A DNA stretch of 22,125 nucleotides from DATADF01 sp046263155 (GTDB lineage Bacteria > Actinomycetota > CADDZG01 > WHSQ01), in assembly GCA_046263155.1 (NCBI GenBank), contig JBHELF010000094.1, forward strand, positions 1-22,125, read 5' to 3'. Made by a program: the position numbers and the translations under genes. The notes beneath the pieces are model-generated. The model saw only the letters and a list, made by a program, of their open reading frames with translations. It ran no database searches and had not been told where the DNA came from. Of the stretch, positions 1-7,349 are shown piece after piece. How positions within the stretch are numbered: position 1 is the stretch's first letter; each line of letters starts with the position of its first letter.

Positions 1-2
1 GT

Positions 3-18
3 CGCGCTGTAGAGCGCG
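3..18. repeat. Short inverted repeat downstream of parA
   Basis: CGCGCT (3-8) and AGCGCG (13-18) form a 6-bp stem around a 4-nt loop, about 30 nt beyond the parA stop on its own strand. No T-tract follows, so I do not call it a terminator. The rest of positions 1-49 shows nothing else I can support. Confidence 0.3.
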
Positions 19-49
19 TACTTGCCGGGGGTCGAGGCTCCGGGCCCGG

Positions 50-997
50 TCACTCCGTTACATCTCCGCCCGATGTGCGCGGGGCCGCGGCGTGCACCGG
101 CTCACGTTCGTTGTTTCTTGGACGGTCATCCTCTTCCACGATTTGCACGTCCGGTTGCATGCCTCCCACGCCGGAGGGCTCCGATACGGGCTTCGACTCG
201 GGCTCGGCTTTGGTCTCCGGCATCACACTCTCCGGAAGCACGTCGATGCCCTCTTCCAGCTGGCGGGCATGCGCCCGATAGGCCTCGGCCCCCGGATGCG
301 TACCCGCATAGGACATGATCGACCGTCCTGCCTGCGTGGCTTCGGCAAACTTGATCGACTTCTTCACCGGCGGATAGATGACCGTGACCCCATAGCGCTC
401 GCCCACATCGGCGAGAACATGTTGCGCGTGGCGCGAACGTCCGTCATACAGAGTGGGTATCAGCCCGACCACCTTCAGGTCGGGGTTCGTGAAGTGCCTG
501 ATGTCCTCGAGCGTGTCGAGCAACTGACCCACGCCACGGTGAGAGAGTGCCTCGCACTGCAGCGGAATCAGAACCTCTGCCGCCGCGGTGAGCCCGTTGA
601 TCGTGAGGATGCCGAGCGAGGGAGGACAGTCGATCAGGATGTAGTCGTAGTCCTCCTCGACATCGCGGAGAGCTCGCTGAAGGCCGTATTCGCGACCGGT
701 CTTGGTAAGGAGGGCGACCTCGGCTCCGGCGAGATCGATGTTGGCGGGCACCAGGTCGACCTCGCGCTCCACGATCACGTTGCGGACGGGGATCCGCCGG
801 ATCAGGACGTCGTTGATCGTTTCCTGGAGCTTGTCGGGGTCCGCGCCCATTGAATAAGTCAGTGCCCCCTGTGGGTCCATATCCACGGCGAGCACCTTCC
901 GGCGTCGCTCCGCCAGCGCTGCGGCCATCGAGAGCGCGCTCGTCGTCTTCGCAACCCCACCCTTCTGATTCGCGAACGCGATGATGCGGGCGCTCAA
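50..997 (-). CDS. parA: ParA/Soj-family partitioning ATPase
   Basis: A 315-residue ParA/MinD-type P-loop ATPase. The deviant Walker A motif KGGVAKTT lies at residues 12-19, with signature Lys12 and Lys17. The A' segment DMDPQGAL is at 39-46, and a Walker B-like IDCPPSLG lies near residue 123. Family members dimerise on ATP, bind DNA non-specifically and position chromosomes, plasmids or surface machines such as pili. After about residue 250 there is an acidic, proline-rich tail of roughly 60 residues that looks disordered and is absent from minimal Soj proteins. The start is TTG at 997, and its TTGA overlaps the TGA stop of the upstream DUF5319 gene, so translation is probably coupled. No parB or CBS-like partner is in the window. 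With a prepilin peptidase and a response regulator upstream, a role in placing a pilus or another polar structure is as likely as chromosome segregation; that is inference. Confidence 0.9.
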   Translation of the reverse strand: MSARIIAFANQKGGVAKTTSALSMAAALAERRRKVLAVDMDPQGALTYSMGADPDKLQETINDVLIRRIPVRNVIVEREVDLVPANIDLAGAEVALLTKTGREYGLQRALRDVEEDYDYILIDCPPSLGILTINGLTAAAEVLIPLQCEALSHRGVGQLLDTLEDIRHFTNPDLKVVGLIPTLYDGRSRHAQHVLADVGERYGVTVIYPPVKKSIKFAEATQAGRSIMSYAGTHPGAEAYRAHARQLEEGIDVLPESVMPETKAEPESKPVSEPSGVGGMQPDVQIVEEDDRPRNNEREPVHAAAPRTSGGDVTE

Positions 998-1458
998 CGG
1001 CCCTCGCCATCGCCGGGCACGGTGTCGGGGGCAGGAGCCTGGAGGCCGAGGGTCGACATCACGGCCTTGATCTCATCGAGACGGAAGCCCCGCCGGGTGA
1101 GCTCGGTGGCAAGGCGAGCCGACAACGCGCCCAATTCCTCTTGCTCAAAGGATTCGTAGCCATCCAGGAAACCGCGGGCGTAGTCCCAGGTCACGTAGTC
1201 GTCGGGATCGGGATCGAAGGCGGGCTCATGCACCGGCGACTCGCCCTTGTCCAAGAGCTCGCGCAGATTTCCCGCCAGGAGATCCCACGTGAGGTAGTGA
1301 TCCTCCTCGCAGTCCTGGCAGAAGAAGACCGTCCCCTTGATGCCACGCGGGCCGAGGACGTCCTTCAGGATTTCAACGTCGACGAGGTCCTGACGGAGAG
1401 CCTGGATCTCCTCCTCGTCGAGAGGAGCCTCCTCGCCGGAGCCGGGTTCGTCTTCCAT
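994..1458 (-). CDS. DUF5319 family protein
   Basis: A 154-residue acidic protein resembling the actinobacterial DUF5319 family. The recognisable core runs from about residue 20 to 103. It has a CQDC pair (Cys47, Cys50), then HYLTWDLLAGNLRELL, then HEPAFDPDPDDYVTWDYARG (77-96). The C-terminal 50 residues are predicted helical and are not part of the motif I know. The function of the family is unknown; the CxxC pair could bind a metal or be redox active, but no second pair is present, so a zinc site would need a dimer or His ligands. The ATG at 1458 follows a GGGGCG stretch. The stop overlaps the TTG start of parA by 4 bp, and the gene lies 44 bp after the prepilin peptidase gene, suggesting one transcript. 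The ParA linkage is the only functional hint here. Confidence 0.8.
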   Translation of the reverse strand: MEDEPGSGEEAPLDEEEIQALRQDLVDVEILKDVLGPRGIKGTVFFCQDCEEDHYLTWDLLAGNLRELLDKGESPVHEPAFDPDPDDYVTWDYARGFLDGYESFEQEELGALSARLATELTRRGFRLDEIKAVMSTLGLQAPAPDTVPGDGEGR

Positions 1459-1502
1459 CGCCCCATCGTAAGCAGCGCGGACGACACATCACACTCCGCC
1501 CC

Positions 1503-2288
1503 TCAGAGGCCCCCCAGATACCAGTTCGCGATTGCTCGTCCGGCGAATATCGCGATCGTGCTGCCCAAGGCAAGATAGGGGCCGAAGGGCACCTCCGTCT
1601 TGCGACCTCCGCGGCGCACAATCAGGATGGCCATTCCGACCACGCCGCCCGCGAGAAACGAAAGAAACATTCCGGCGAGGACCGTCGAAATACCCCCTGC
1701 GTAACCCAGGAAGAGGCCCAGGACGAACGCGAGCTTGAAATCCCCGGCCCCCATTCCGGCCGGGTAGATGAAGGCCACGACGAAAAGAAAACCCCCGAAG
1801 ACCGCCGAGCCGATCGCCGCATCGGTCATGCGGTCAAAGTCCCCATCGATCACAGCGGCCGCCGAGAGACCGACGAACCCGATCAAGAACGCGGGGTAAA
1901 CGATGCGGTTGGGAAGGAGCTTGTGTTCCAGGTCGATAACCGTGAGGACGACGAGCGTCCAGAAGAAGGCCGCGAAGACGGCCGCGGTAAGAGACACACC
2001 GAACTTGGCGACCGAGGCGCCGAATAGGACGCCGGTCGCGATCTCGATCAGTGGGTACTTCGGCGAGATGGGCTCCCCGCAGTGGCGGCATCGTCCCCGC
2101 AAGACCAAATAACTCAAAACGGGAATGTTCTCGAGGGCCGTGATCGTGTTGTCGCAGTGCGGGCACCGACTCCGGCCCGCCACGATTGCCAAGTTGAGTG
2201 GAACGCGATGGGCAACGACCGTGGCGAAACTCCCGAGGATGAGACCGAACCCCGTCGCGACTGCGACCGCGTATGCGTCCACAGTCAC
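1503..2288 (-). CDS. pilD: Type IV prepilin peptidase (A24 family)
   Basis: A 261-residue integral membrane aspartyl protease with an N-terminal methylase-type domain. The first membrane segment carries GLILGSFATVVAHRVP. It is followed by a cytoplasmic zinc-binding CPHC (42-45) and CRHC (67-70), then NIPVLSYLVLRGRC and SPKYPLIE. The two catalytic aspartates of the A24 family are visible in VIDLEHKLLPN (Asp119) and GAGDFKL (Asp183). At least seven hydrophobic segments can be seen. The enzyme cleaves the leader of type IV pilin-like precursors and usually methylates the new N-terminus. Start is GTG at 2288, with AGGG 5 nt upstream, only 6 bp after the response regulator gene. No pilin or assembly ATPase gene is in the window, so its substrates lie elsewhere. 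Confidence 0.92.
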   Translation of the reverse strand: MTVDAYAVAVATGFGLILGSFATVVAHRVPLNLAIVAGRSRCPHCDNTITALENIPVLSYLVLRGRCRHCGEPISPKYPLIEIATGVLFGASVAKFGVSLTAAVFAAFFWTLVVLTVIDLEHKLLPNRIVYPAFLIGFVGLSAAAVIDGDFDRMTDAAIGSAVFGGFLFVVAFIYPAGMGAGDFKLAFVLGLFLGYAGGISTVLAGMFLSFLAGGVVGMAILIVRRGGRKTEVPFGPYLALGSTIAIFAGRAIANWYLGGL

Positions 2289-2294
2289 GAAGCC

Positions 2295-2666
2295 CTAATC
2301 GGGATCGCCGATGTGATGCCGGATCCGCTCGATGATCGTGTCCGACTCGAAGGGTTTCAGGATCACGTTCTCTGCCCCGATCTCGTCATCAAAAGTCTGG
2401 TGCGCGTCGGGGCGACCGGTGACTACGATGATGGGGATTCCGGCAGTTGCTTTATGGCTGCGCATCTCGTCGAACATTCTGCGACCGGAGACATCCGGCA
2501 TCATCAGGTCCAACAAGATGAGGTCGGGTCGCTGGAATTCGGCCTTCGCCAGACCCTCGAGACCGTCTTTGGCTTCCATGACTTCGTAGCCGTGACTCTC
2601 GAGAATCACTTTCTCGAGTTCGCGAAGCGCCTCTTCGTCCTCGACAATGAGTATTGTTTTACTCAT
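2295..2666 (-). CDS. Single-domain response regulator (CheY-like receiver)
   Basis: A 123-residue stand-alone receiver domain with no output domain. The phosphoacceptor is Asp53 in LILLDLMMPD, the acidic pocket is Glu9-Asp10 in VEDEE, the switch Thr is Thr82 in IVVTG, and the conserved Lys is Lys103 in ILKPF. I chose ATG at 2666 because the receiver fold begins directly with MSKTILIVEDEE. A longer reading from 2720 adds 18 residues unlike any receiver domain. No good Shine-Dalgarno precedes the ATG. The gene leads a probable operon with the prepilin peptidase 6 bp downstream, so it may relay a signal to pilus function, as CheY- and PilG-like proteins do. The cognate kinase is not in the window. 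Confidence 0.88.
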   Translation of the reverse strand: MSKTILIVEDEEALRELEKVILESHGYEVMEAKDGLEGLAKAEFQRPDLILLDLMMPDVSGRRMFDEMRSHKATAGIPIIVVTGRPDAHQTFDDEIGAENVILKPFESDTIIERIRHHIGDPD

Positions 2667-2925
2667 GTGTAACAACGTATCAAAAGCTTCGCAGCTCCCT
2701 CTGGAGGAAAAAGTCCTCAACTATCCGCGGCGGGATGCCGAAAGTAAAAAGCGAGATATGAGTTACCTAATCGAACGAATCAGCAGCGGGACCTACACGG
2801 TCCCATCCCATCTTGTGGCGGAAGCGGTGCTGCGGCGCTGGCGTGCCGAGCTGGCGGCGTTCAATCCCATAGGCCGCGGAGCGGACGCGCGGGCGCTCGA
2901 CGGCCTGCAATTGCCTCTGTCATAG
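2665..2925 (+). CDS. Small protein with FlgM-like (anti-sigma-28) C-terminal segment
   Basis: An 86-residue ORF (ATG 2665) whose middle part, LIERISSGTYTVPSHLVAEA (translated from about position 2767), has the helix-GTY-V-helix pattern of the C-terminal half of FlgM, which in flagellated bacteria binds and blocks sigma-28. This region ends before the antisense folP-like gene begins at 2861; only the last 20 or so residues overlap it. The start is uncertain. ATG 2665 shares the CATG with the response regulator start on the other strand, and ATG 2758 would give a 55-residue form starting directly at MSYLIERI. Neither has a clear ribosome binding site, although a GGAGG sits at 2703-2707. No flagellar gene is near. 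It could instead regulate another alternative sigma factor, or be a chance similarity. The call rests on one recognised motif. Confidence 0.45.
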   Translation: MCNNVSKASQLPLEEKVLNYPRRDAESKKRDMSYLIERISSGTYTVPSHLVAEAVLRRWRAELAAFNPIGRGADARALDGLQLPLS

Positions 2926-3718
2926 CGACCGTTCTCGCAGCGGATCGCACGTCGTGAACGCGCACGATGTGCGCGCCCGCGGTCACGGATATAGCCACGA
3001 TCGCAAGCGTTCCCTCGAGACGATCCTCTAAAGGGAGATCAAGCGTCTCTCCAACGACGTCTTTGCGCGATGGCGCCACCAATAAGGGAAAACCGAAGGC
3101 GACCAGTTCCTCGAGACGTCGGAGGATCTCGAGAGAGTGATAGGTCGTTTTTCCAAAGTCCAAGCCGGGATCGACAATCAGCTGGTCGCGGACGACGCCG
3201 AGTTCCTCGGCGCGCCGGACCATGCTGGCCCAATCTCGTTTGACCTCAGCCACGACATCTCCGTAGCGGGGATGTCGAGGCCGACCCCGAACCTGGCCCC
3301 CGGTGTGCATAAGAACCAGAGCCGCCCCGGTCTCCGCAGCAAGCTCGGCGAGGCCCCGCTCGACGAGTCCGCGGACGTCGTTGATGATCGCCGCGCCCAC
3401 ATCGAGCGCTCTCCGGGCGAGCTCGGGATGCGACGTCTCCACCGACACCGGCACATCCACGCGTCCGACCACGGCCTCGACGAGAGGGAGCAACCGCGCG
3501 GCCTCCTCCTCGAGAGAAACATCCGCGCCGGGCCCTGCCTTGACGGCACCCAGATCTAGGAGATCCGCACCCTCCTCGACGAGGACCTCGGCAAAAGCCA
3601 CGGATTCCTCGAAGGCCATGCGTCCTCCGTCGTAGAACGAGTCCGGGGTTCGATTGACGATTCCCATCACGAGGCAGCGATCGAGCTCCAGATGACCGCG
3701 CGCGTGTCTTAGCTTCAT
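2861..3718 (-). CDS. folP2: FolP2-type dihydropteroate synthase homologue
   Basis: A 285-residue TIM-barrel of the dihydropteroate synthase (DHPS) family. DHPS motifs present are MGIVNRTPDSFYDGG (18-32), IND (112-114), DPGLDFGK (183-190), SRK (217-219) and RVHD (253-256), so the pterin site looks intact. The second loop, GGESTRPG in ordinary DHPS and contacting pABA, is instead GAVKAGPG (57-64). The usual SVDT is SVET (92-95), and MHxRG is MHTGG (137-141). That pattern matches my memory of the mycobacterial FolP2 paralogue, which is reported not to act as a normal DHPS. It should therefore not be taken as the folate-pathway enzyme without a check. It starts 3 bp after the EamA transporter gene, so the two are probably co-transcribed. 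Its 3' end overlaps the small convergent plus-strand ORF. Confidence 0.85.
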   Translation of the reverse strand: MKLRHARGHLELDRCLVMGIVNRTPDSFYDGGRMAFEESVAFAEVLVEEGADLLDLGAVKAGPGADVSLEEEAARLLPLVEAVVGRVDVPVSVETSHPELARRALDVGAAIINDVRGLVERGLAELAAETGAALVLMHTGGQVRGRPRHPRYGDVVAEVKRDWASMVRRAEELGVVRDQLIVDPGLDFGKTTYHSLEILRRLEELVAFGFPLLVAPSRKDVVGETLDLPLEDRLEGTLAIVAISVTAGAHIVRVHDVRSAARTVAMTEAIAGRRAPARPLRGLWD

Positions 3719-3721
3719 CGA

Positions 3722-4591
3722 CTAGTCCGTGACCACGGCAGGGAGGCGTCGCACGCGCGACACGAGATAGATGCCGAGCAGGATCGCAACACCTCCGGGA
3801 TAGACAACACGAGTAGGCACCTCGGAGAGCAAGGCATAGGCCAGCGCGATAGCGATCACCGGCTCCGCCATGATCGCGACGGTGACCGTGGTTGCGTCTA
3901 TGTCCCCGAGCGCGAAGTTGATCAGGGTGTGGCCCAGTAGTTGGGGTCCCACAATGAGACCGACGAGCGCGGCCCAGGTAGCGGGGTTGTATCCGGATAG
4001 AGAGACGTCGCGGGCGACGACGGCGCCGGCGAGCACGAGCGCCGCGGTTCCATAAGCAACGGCCGAGTAAGCGGCGATGCCCATGAAACGGCGCGCGCGT
4101 TCACCGGCAAGAAAGTATCCGGCGCCGCCGACGGCACCGGCCAGCGCGAGCAAGTTGCCGAAAAGGCGCGCGCCGCTGAGATCCCCCGCAATAACCGCGG
4201 TCCCCGCGAGCGCAACGGCGATTCCAGCCCAGCCGAACGGACCCAGCCGTTGACCGGCAACGTGGGAGACCAGTCCCACGAAGACCGGAGTCGTGGAAAC
4301 CAGCAGAACCGAGGCGGCGACCGTCGTGTGGTCAAGCGACGAGATCCAGGTGGCGAAGTGGAACGCGAGGAAAGCTCCGGCGAGGGCCGGCAAAAAGAGA
4401 TCGCGGCCCGGGATGCGCCCTTTGGCAATCGCCAACGGAGCGAGGAGGGCGGCCCCCGCGGTGCAGCGCCAAAAAGCGATCGCGAGCGGCTCTGCATCCT
4501 CCGCGAAACGAATCAACACTGCGGAGGAAGACGCCGCCAGCACACCGATGCCGAGGATGGCCCAGGCGCGACTCCCATGGGATTCCTGCAC
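3722..4591 (-). CDS. EamA/DMT-family transporter
   Basis: A 289-residue protein of the drug/metabolite transporter superfamily, made of two tandem EamA repeats with about ten hydrophobic helices. The first repeat begins at AWAILGIGVLAASSSAVLIRFAE, with the typical FWRC segment after it. The second begins near LLALAGAVGGAGYF and ends in a lysine-free helix followed by the basic tail SRVRRLPAV. Members export amino acids, nucleosides or other metabolites; the substrate cannot be read from sequence. I chose GTG at 4591. An in-frame TTG at 4624 would add 11 residues but would overlap the start of the divergent NUDIX gene by 10 bp. It is followed after 3 bp by the FolP2-type gene. Confidence 0.85.
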   Translation of the reverse strand: MQESHGSRAWAILGIGVLAASSSAVLIRFAEDAEPLAIAFWRCTAGAALLAPLAIAKGRIPGRDLFLPALAGAFLAFHFATWISSLDHTTVAASVLLVSTTPVFVGLVSHVAGQRLGPFGWAGIAVALAGTAVIAGDLSGARLFGNLLALAGAVGGAGYFLAGERARRFMGIAAYSAVAYGTAALVLAGAVVARDVSLSGYNPATWAALVGLIVGPQLLGHTLINFALGDIDATTVTVAIMAEPVIAIALAYALLSEVPTRVVYPGGVAILLGIYLVSRVRRLPAVVTD

Positions 4592-4614
4592 CGGGCGACG
4601 GTAGCGTAAGGCTC

Positions 4615-5019
4615 GTGGGCCCAATTCTCGGAGTCGGCGCCGTCGTCGTTCACGAGGGCGCGCTCCTGATGGTGAAACGCGCGTCGGAACCCGCGCGCGA
4701 CCTCTGGTCGATTCCGGGAGGACGCGTCGAAGGTGGTGAATACCTTTCCGTCGCGCTTAAGCGCGAGGTGGCCGAGGAGACCGGCGTAGAGATCGAGCCC
4801 GGCGAGCTGATCGGGATCTTCGAGATCGTCGGGGATGACAGTCACTACGTCATCCTGGATTATCGAGCGAGCGTGGCGGCTGCTTCGGAGCCTCAGCCCG
4901 GCGGCGACGCGGCCGAGGCACGCTGGGTCCCGTTCGACGACGTTGCGACTCTGGATTGCACGCCTCGACTGATCGAGACGCTTACCGCCTGGAGTGTGTT
5001 GACCTCAGCAGAGGAATAG
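4615..5019 (+). CDS. NUDIX hydrolase
   Basis: A 134-residue single-domain NUDIX protein. The full Nudix box GX5EX7REUXEEXGU is present at residues 36-58 (G36, E42, R50-E51, E54-E55, G57), with metal-binding glutamates intact. Such enzymes hydrolyse nucleoside diphosphates linked to another moiety, such as damaged dNTPs, ADP-ribose or NADH. The fold start ILGVGAVVVHEGALLMVKR and the PGDAAEARWVPFDD region resemble the MutT/ADP-ribose subgroup, but the substrate cannot be fixed. Start is GTG at 4615, 23 bp from the divergent EamA start. The 3' end overlaps the convergent kinase gene by 15 bp. Confidence 0.88.
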   Translation: MGPILGVGAVVVHEGALLMVKRASEPARDLWSIPGGRVEGGEYLSVALKREVAEETGVEIEPGELIGIFEIVGDDSHYVILDYRASVAAASEPQPGGDAAEARWVPFDDVATLDCTPRLIETLTAWSVLTSAEE

Positions 5020-6834
5020 CTTGATCACATCGTTCTCGCGAACGATGGTTCCCGGAAGCGGATCCGTGTCGATCACAGTCGTGCGCCCAGGGCAGGACTG
5101 GGAGATGCTGACACGCAGGCCCAGGCCCTCCAATTTCGCGCGCGCATCGTCCACGTACATGTTCGTTACGTCGGGCAGGCGCAGCTTGTGGTACTTCGGA
5201 CCGACCGAGACGAAGACCTTGATCTCGCTGCCCTCGTCGACCACGCTCTCCGCGGGCGGATCCGTCGAGATAACCAATCCCTCGGCGATCTCGTCGGAGT
5301 AGGCGTCGACTTCCACGGGCTCGAAGCCGGCGCGCCGGAGCTCTTTGAGCGCCTTCTCGGCTTCCATTCCCGCGACTTGAGGAACGGGCAGCGGCTGCGG
5401 ACCCCGGCTCAGAACGAGGCTGATCGCGCTGCCCGCCGGGAGCAGACCTTCACCGGGTATCTGCTCGATCACCGTCCCGTCGGGCTCGAGGCCGTAGCGC
5501 CTGGTTACCTCACGGACCTCGAATCCAAGCGCCGCGAATTGCACGGTGGCCGCGCTCAGCGTCGCTCCCACTACCTTGGGGACTTCGAACTTAGGCGGAC
5601 CGGTTGAGAGAACCACCGCGACGGTCGTCTCCGGAGCGACCGAACCTTGATCCGGCGACTGTTGTAGCACCGCGCCGCGCGGAACATTTGGATGAGGTCT
5701 GCGGGCGGCGACCGATATCTCGAGATCCATGGCCCTGAGTTCCGCTTCGGCCTCAGCCTTCGGCAAGCCGATGATGTCCGGGACGTTAACGCGATCGGGC
5801 CCCAGCAGCAGCGAGAGAGCACGACCGCCGCCGAAGAAGATGAGCCCCATCACGATCAACGTGACCATGATCTGCCTTAGAGCTCGCCGGAATCTGCCCT
5901 TGCGGCGGCGTGGCATGAAATTGGTAGCGGTCGCGTCGGGAAGATTGATCTCACCGGTCAGCTCCTCGACCAGTGATTCGAGTGGGCCCACGGGCACAGC
6001 GTGAGCGAGGATCCGTCGCAGCTCCGATCCCATCTCAGTCGCAGTCATGAAGCGGTCGTCCGGCTCGAGCGCGCAGGCCCGAAGCACGATGTTGTCGAGG
6101 TCGCGCGTCACTGCCGGATTGCTGCGCGAGGGGGGTTCGGGTGGTTCCACCGCTCGGCGCCGAAGCAGCTCGGCCCCGGAGCCCTGCTGGGGCGGCCGTC
6201 CGGTCAAAAGCTCTCCCAGGACGGCTCCTGCAGCCCAGATGTCCGACGATGGCGTCGCTTCGGATCCCCGCGCCTGCTCCGGTGAGATGTAACGCAGCGT
6301 CCCAGTGATGCCCCCGCCGGGAAGAGTTCCTTCGGCGCCGGCGACCGCGGCGATCCCGAAGTCGGCAACCTTGACGGTGCCATCGCGCGCGATCAGCACG
6401 TTTTCGGGCTTCACATCGCGATGCACCAGCCCGCCCGCGTGCGCGGCCGCAAGAGCGTCGCAGACATAGGCCACGATCTCCGCCGCCTGAATGGGTGCGA
6501 TTGAACCGCGTCCCACAAGGACGTCGCGCACATCGGTGCCCGAGACGTATTCCATGACCATGTAATAGGTGCGGTCGTCGTCGCAGCCCCAGTCGTAAAC
6601 CCCCACCACGTTCGGATGCGTGAGACGAGCCGCGGCCCGTGCCTCGGCCTTGAAGCGCTCCACGAGTTCGGGATCGGCGGCGAGGGACGGCTGGAGCACC
6701 TTGATCGCAACCGTGCGATCGAGAAGCAGATCGTGTCCCCGATAGACATCGCCCATGCCGCCGCCCGCGACACGGGACACAAGCCGATAGCGCCCGGAGA
6801 GAGTCTGGCCCACGAGATCCTGCATGAGGCGCAC
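5005..6834 (-). CDS. pknB: PknB-type Ser/Thr protein kinase with four PASTA repeats
   Basis: A membrane Hanks-type kinase of about 609 residues (residue numbers below count from a TTG at 6840). The N-terminal kinase domain has a glycine loop GGGMGDVYRG, ATP-binding Lys47, the catalytic loop HRDVKPEN (140-147), DFG (160-162), the activation-loop segment GITGTLRYISPEQ (178-190) and SDIWAAG. A basic juxtamembrane stretch (RRRKGRFRR) precedes one membrane helix at about 323-345. Four extracellular PASTA repeats follow to the C-terminus; these sense peptidoglycan fragments in related kinases. The last repeat has a Cys pair, one being the final residue, which could form a disulfide. Possible starts are TTG 6840, GTG 6834 and ATG 6825; GTG 6834 has GGGGG 6 nt upstream. 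TTG 6840 overlaps the TGA of the lipoprotein gene, so the two genes are coupled or nearly so. It probably controls cell-wall growth and division. Confidence 0.95.
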   Translation of the reverse strand: MRLMQDLVGQTLSGRYRLVSRVAGGGMGDVYRGHDLLLDRTVAIKVLQPSLAADPELVERFKAEARAAARLTHPNVVGVYDWGCDDDRTYYMVMEYVSGTDVRDVLVGRGSIAPIQAAEIVAYVCDALAAAHAGGLVHRDVKPENVLIARDGTVKVADFGIAAVAGAEGTLPGGGITGTLRYISPEQARGSEATPSSDIWAAGAVLGELLTGRPPQQGSGAELLRRRAVEPPEPPSRSNPAVTRDLDNIVLRACALEPDDRFMTATEMGSELRRILAHAVPVGPLESLVEELTGEINLPDATATNFMPRRRKGRFRRALRQIMVTLIVMGLIFFGGGRALSLLLGPDRVNVPDIIGLPKAEAEAELRAMDLEISVAARRPHPNVPRGAVLQQSPDQGSVAPETTVAVVLSTGPPKFEVPKVVGATLSAATVQFAALGFEVREVTRRYGLEPDGTVIEQIPGEGLLPAGSAISLVLSRGPQPLPVPQVAGMEAEKALKELRRAGFEPVEVDAYSDEIAEGLVISTDPPAESVVDEGSEIKVFVSVGPKYHKLRLPDVTNMYVDDARAKLEGLGLRVSISQSCPGRTTVIDTDPLPGTIVRENDVIKLFLC

Positions 6835-6836
6835 GC

Positions 6837-7232
6837 TCAACCCCCGCTCGTGCGTCGCAGGTGGTACTCGAAGCGATCCTCCAGCACCGTCAGCTGGCGC
6901 AGGGTCTCTTCGGCTCGGGCCAGAGCACCCGCCGCGGCGCTCTCCGCCGTCTCTCGCACGTTCCCGAGCGCGGTCCTCAGCCCCTCCCGGATCCGGCTGA
7001 GACGGCCGAGGGCATCCTCTAGCTCCCGCTCGAAACGTCCCTCCGCGCCGGTTAGGCGACTCTCCAGATCGGCGACCCGCTGGGTCAACTCATCGACCGC
7101 CTGGGAGGCGGCCGCGGCTTCCCGCTTCGAGGCCTGGACTTCATCGGCCGCGCCCGGTGTGCAGCCGGCTCCGATGAGAGCCAGCAGCACTAATCCCACC
7201 AGGTGCTGGGGCCGCATGATTGGCATCGTCAC
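6837..7232 (-). CDS. Predicted coiled-coil lipoprotein
   Basis: A 131-residue protein I cannot assign to a named family. It begins with a hydrophobic signal segment (LVGLVLLALIGAGC) whose Cys24 fits a lipoprotein cleavage site, although the residue three before it is Gly rather than the usual Leu. The mature part, about 107 residues, is Ala/Glu/Arg-rich with heptad-like spacing and almost no Pro after residue 30, so it is very likely a long helical coiled coil on the outer face of the membrane. I chose GTG 7232, which has GAGGGG 6 nt upstream; ATG 7226 and ATG 7217 are alternatives. A weak extended -10-like element (TGC TAATGT on the minus strand, around 7297-7305) lies upstream. Coupling to the PASTA kinase suggests it works with the kinase at the envelope. 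Confidence 0.65.
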   Translation of the reverse strand: MTMPIMRPQHLVGLVLLALIGAGCTPGAADEVQASKREAAAASQAVDELTQRVADLESRLTGAEGRFERELEDALGRLSRIREGLRTALGNVRETAESAAAGALARAEETLRQLTVLEDRFEYHLRRTSGG

Positions 7233-7325
7233 ACGGGGCCCCTCACGCCTCCCGGCAATTCTTTTCACGCTCCCCGCCCCTCCAGACCCAGCAATAACAT
7301 TAGCAACTCTACTAACAATAGCGTG

Positions 7326-7347
7326 CAAAAATAACCGCGGCAGCGGT
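7326..7347 (-). terminator. Rho-independent terminator of the EEP gene
   Basis: On the minus strand ACCGC-TGCC-GCGGT (7347-7334) forms a 5-bp GC-rich stem followed by TATTTTT. It begins 2 nt after the stop codon at 7350. The stem is short, but the T-run makes a terminator likely. It separates this gene from the lipoprotein-kinase pair. Confidence 0.6.
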
Positions 7348-7349
7348 CG

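Noticed and set aside
444..1010. Long overlapping ORFs inside parA, folP2, ligA, pknB and others
   Set aside because: They are antisense or shifted frames of well supported genes, with Arg/Pro/Ser-rich composition and no family motifs.
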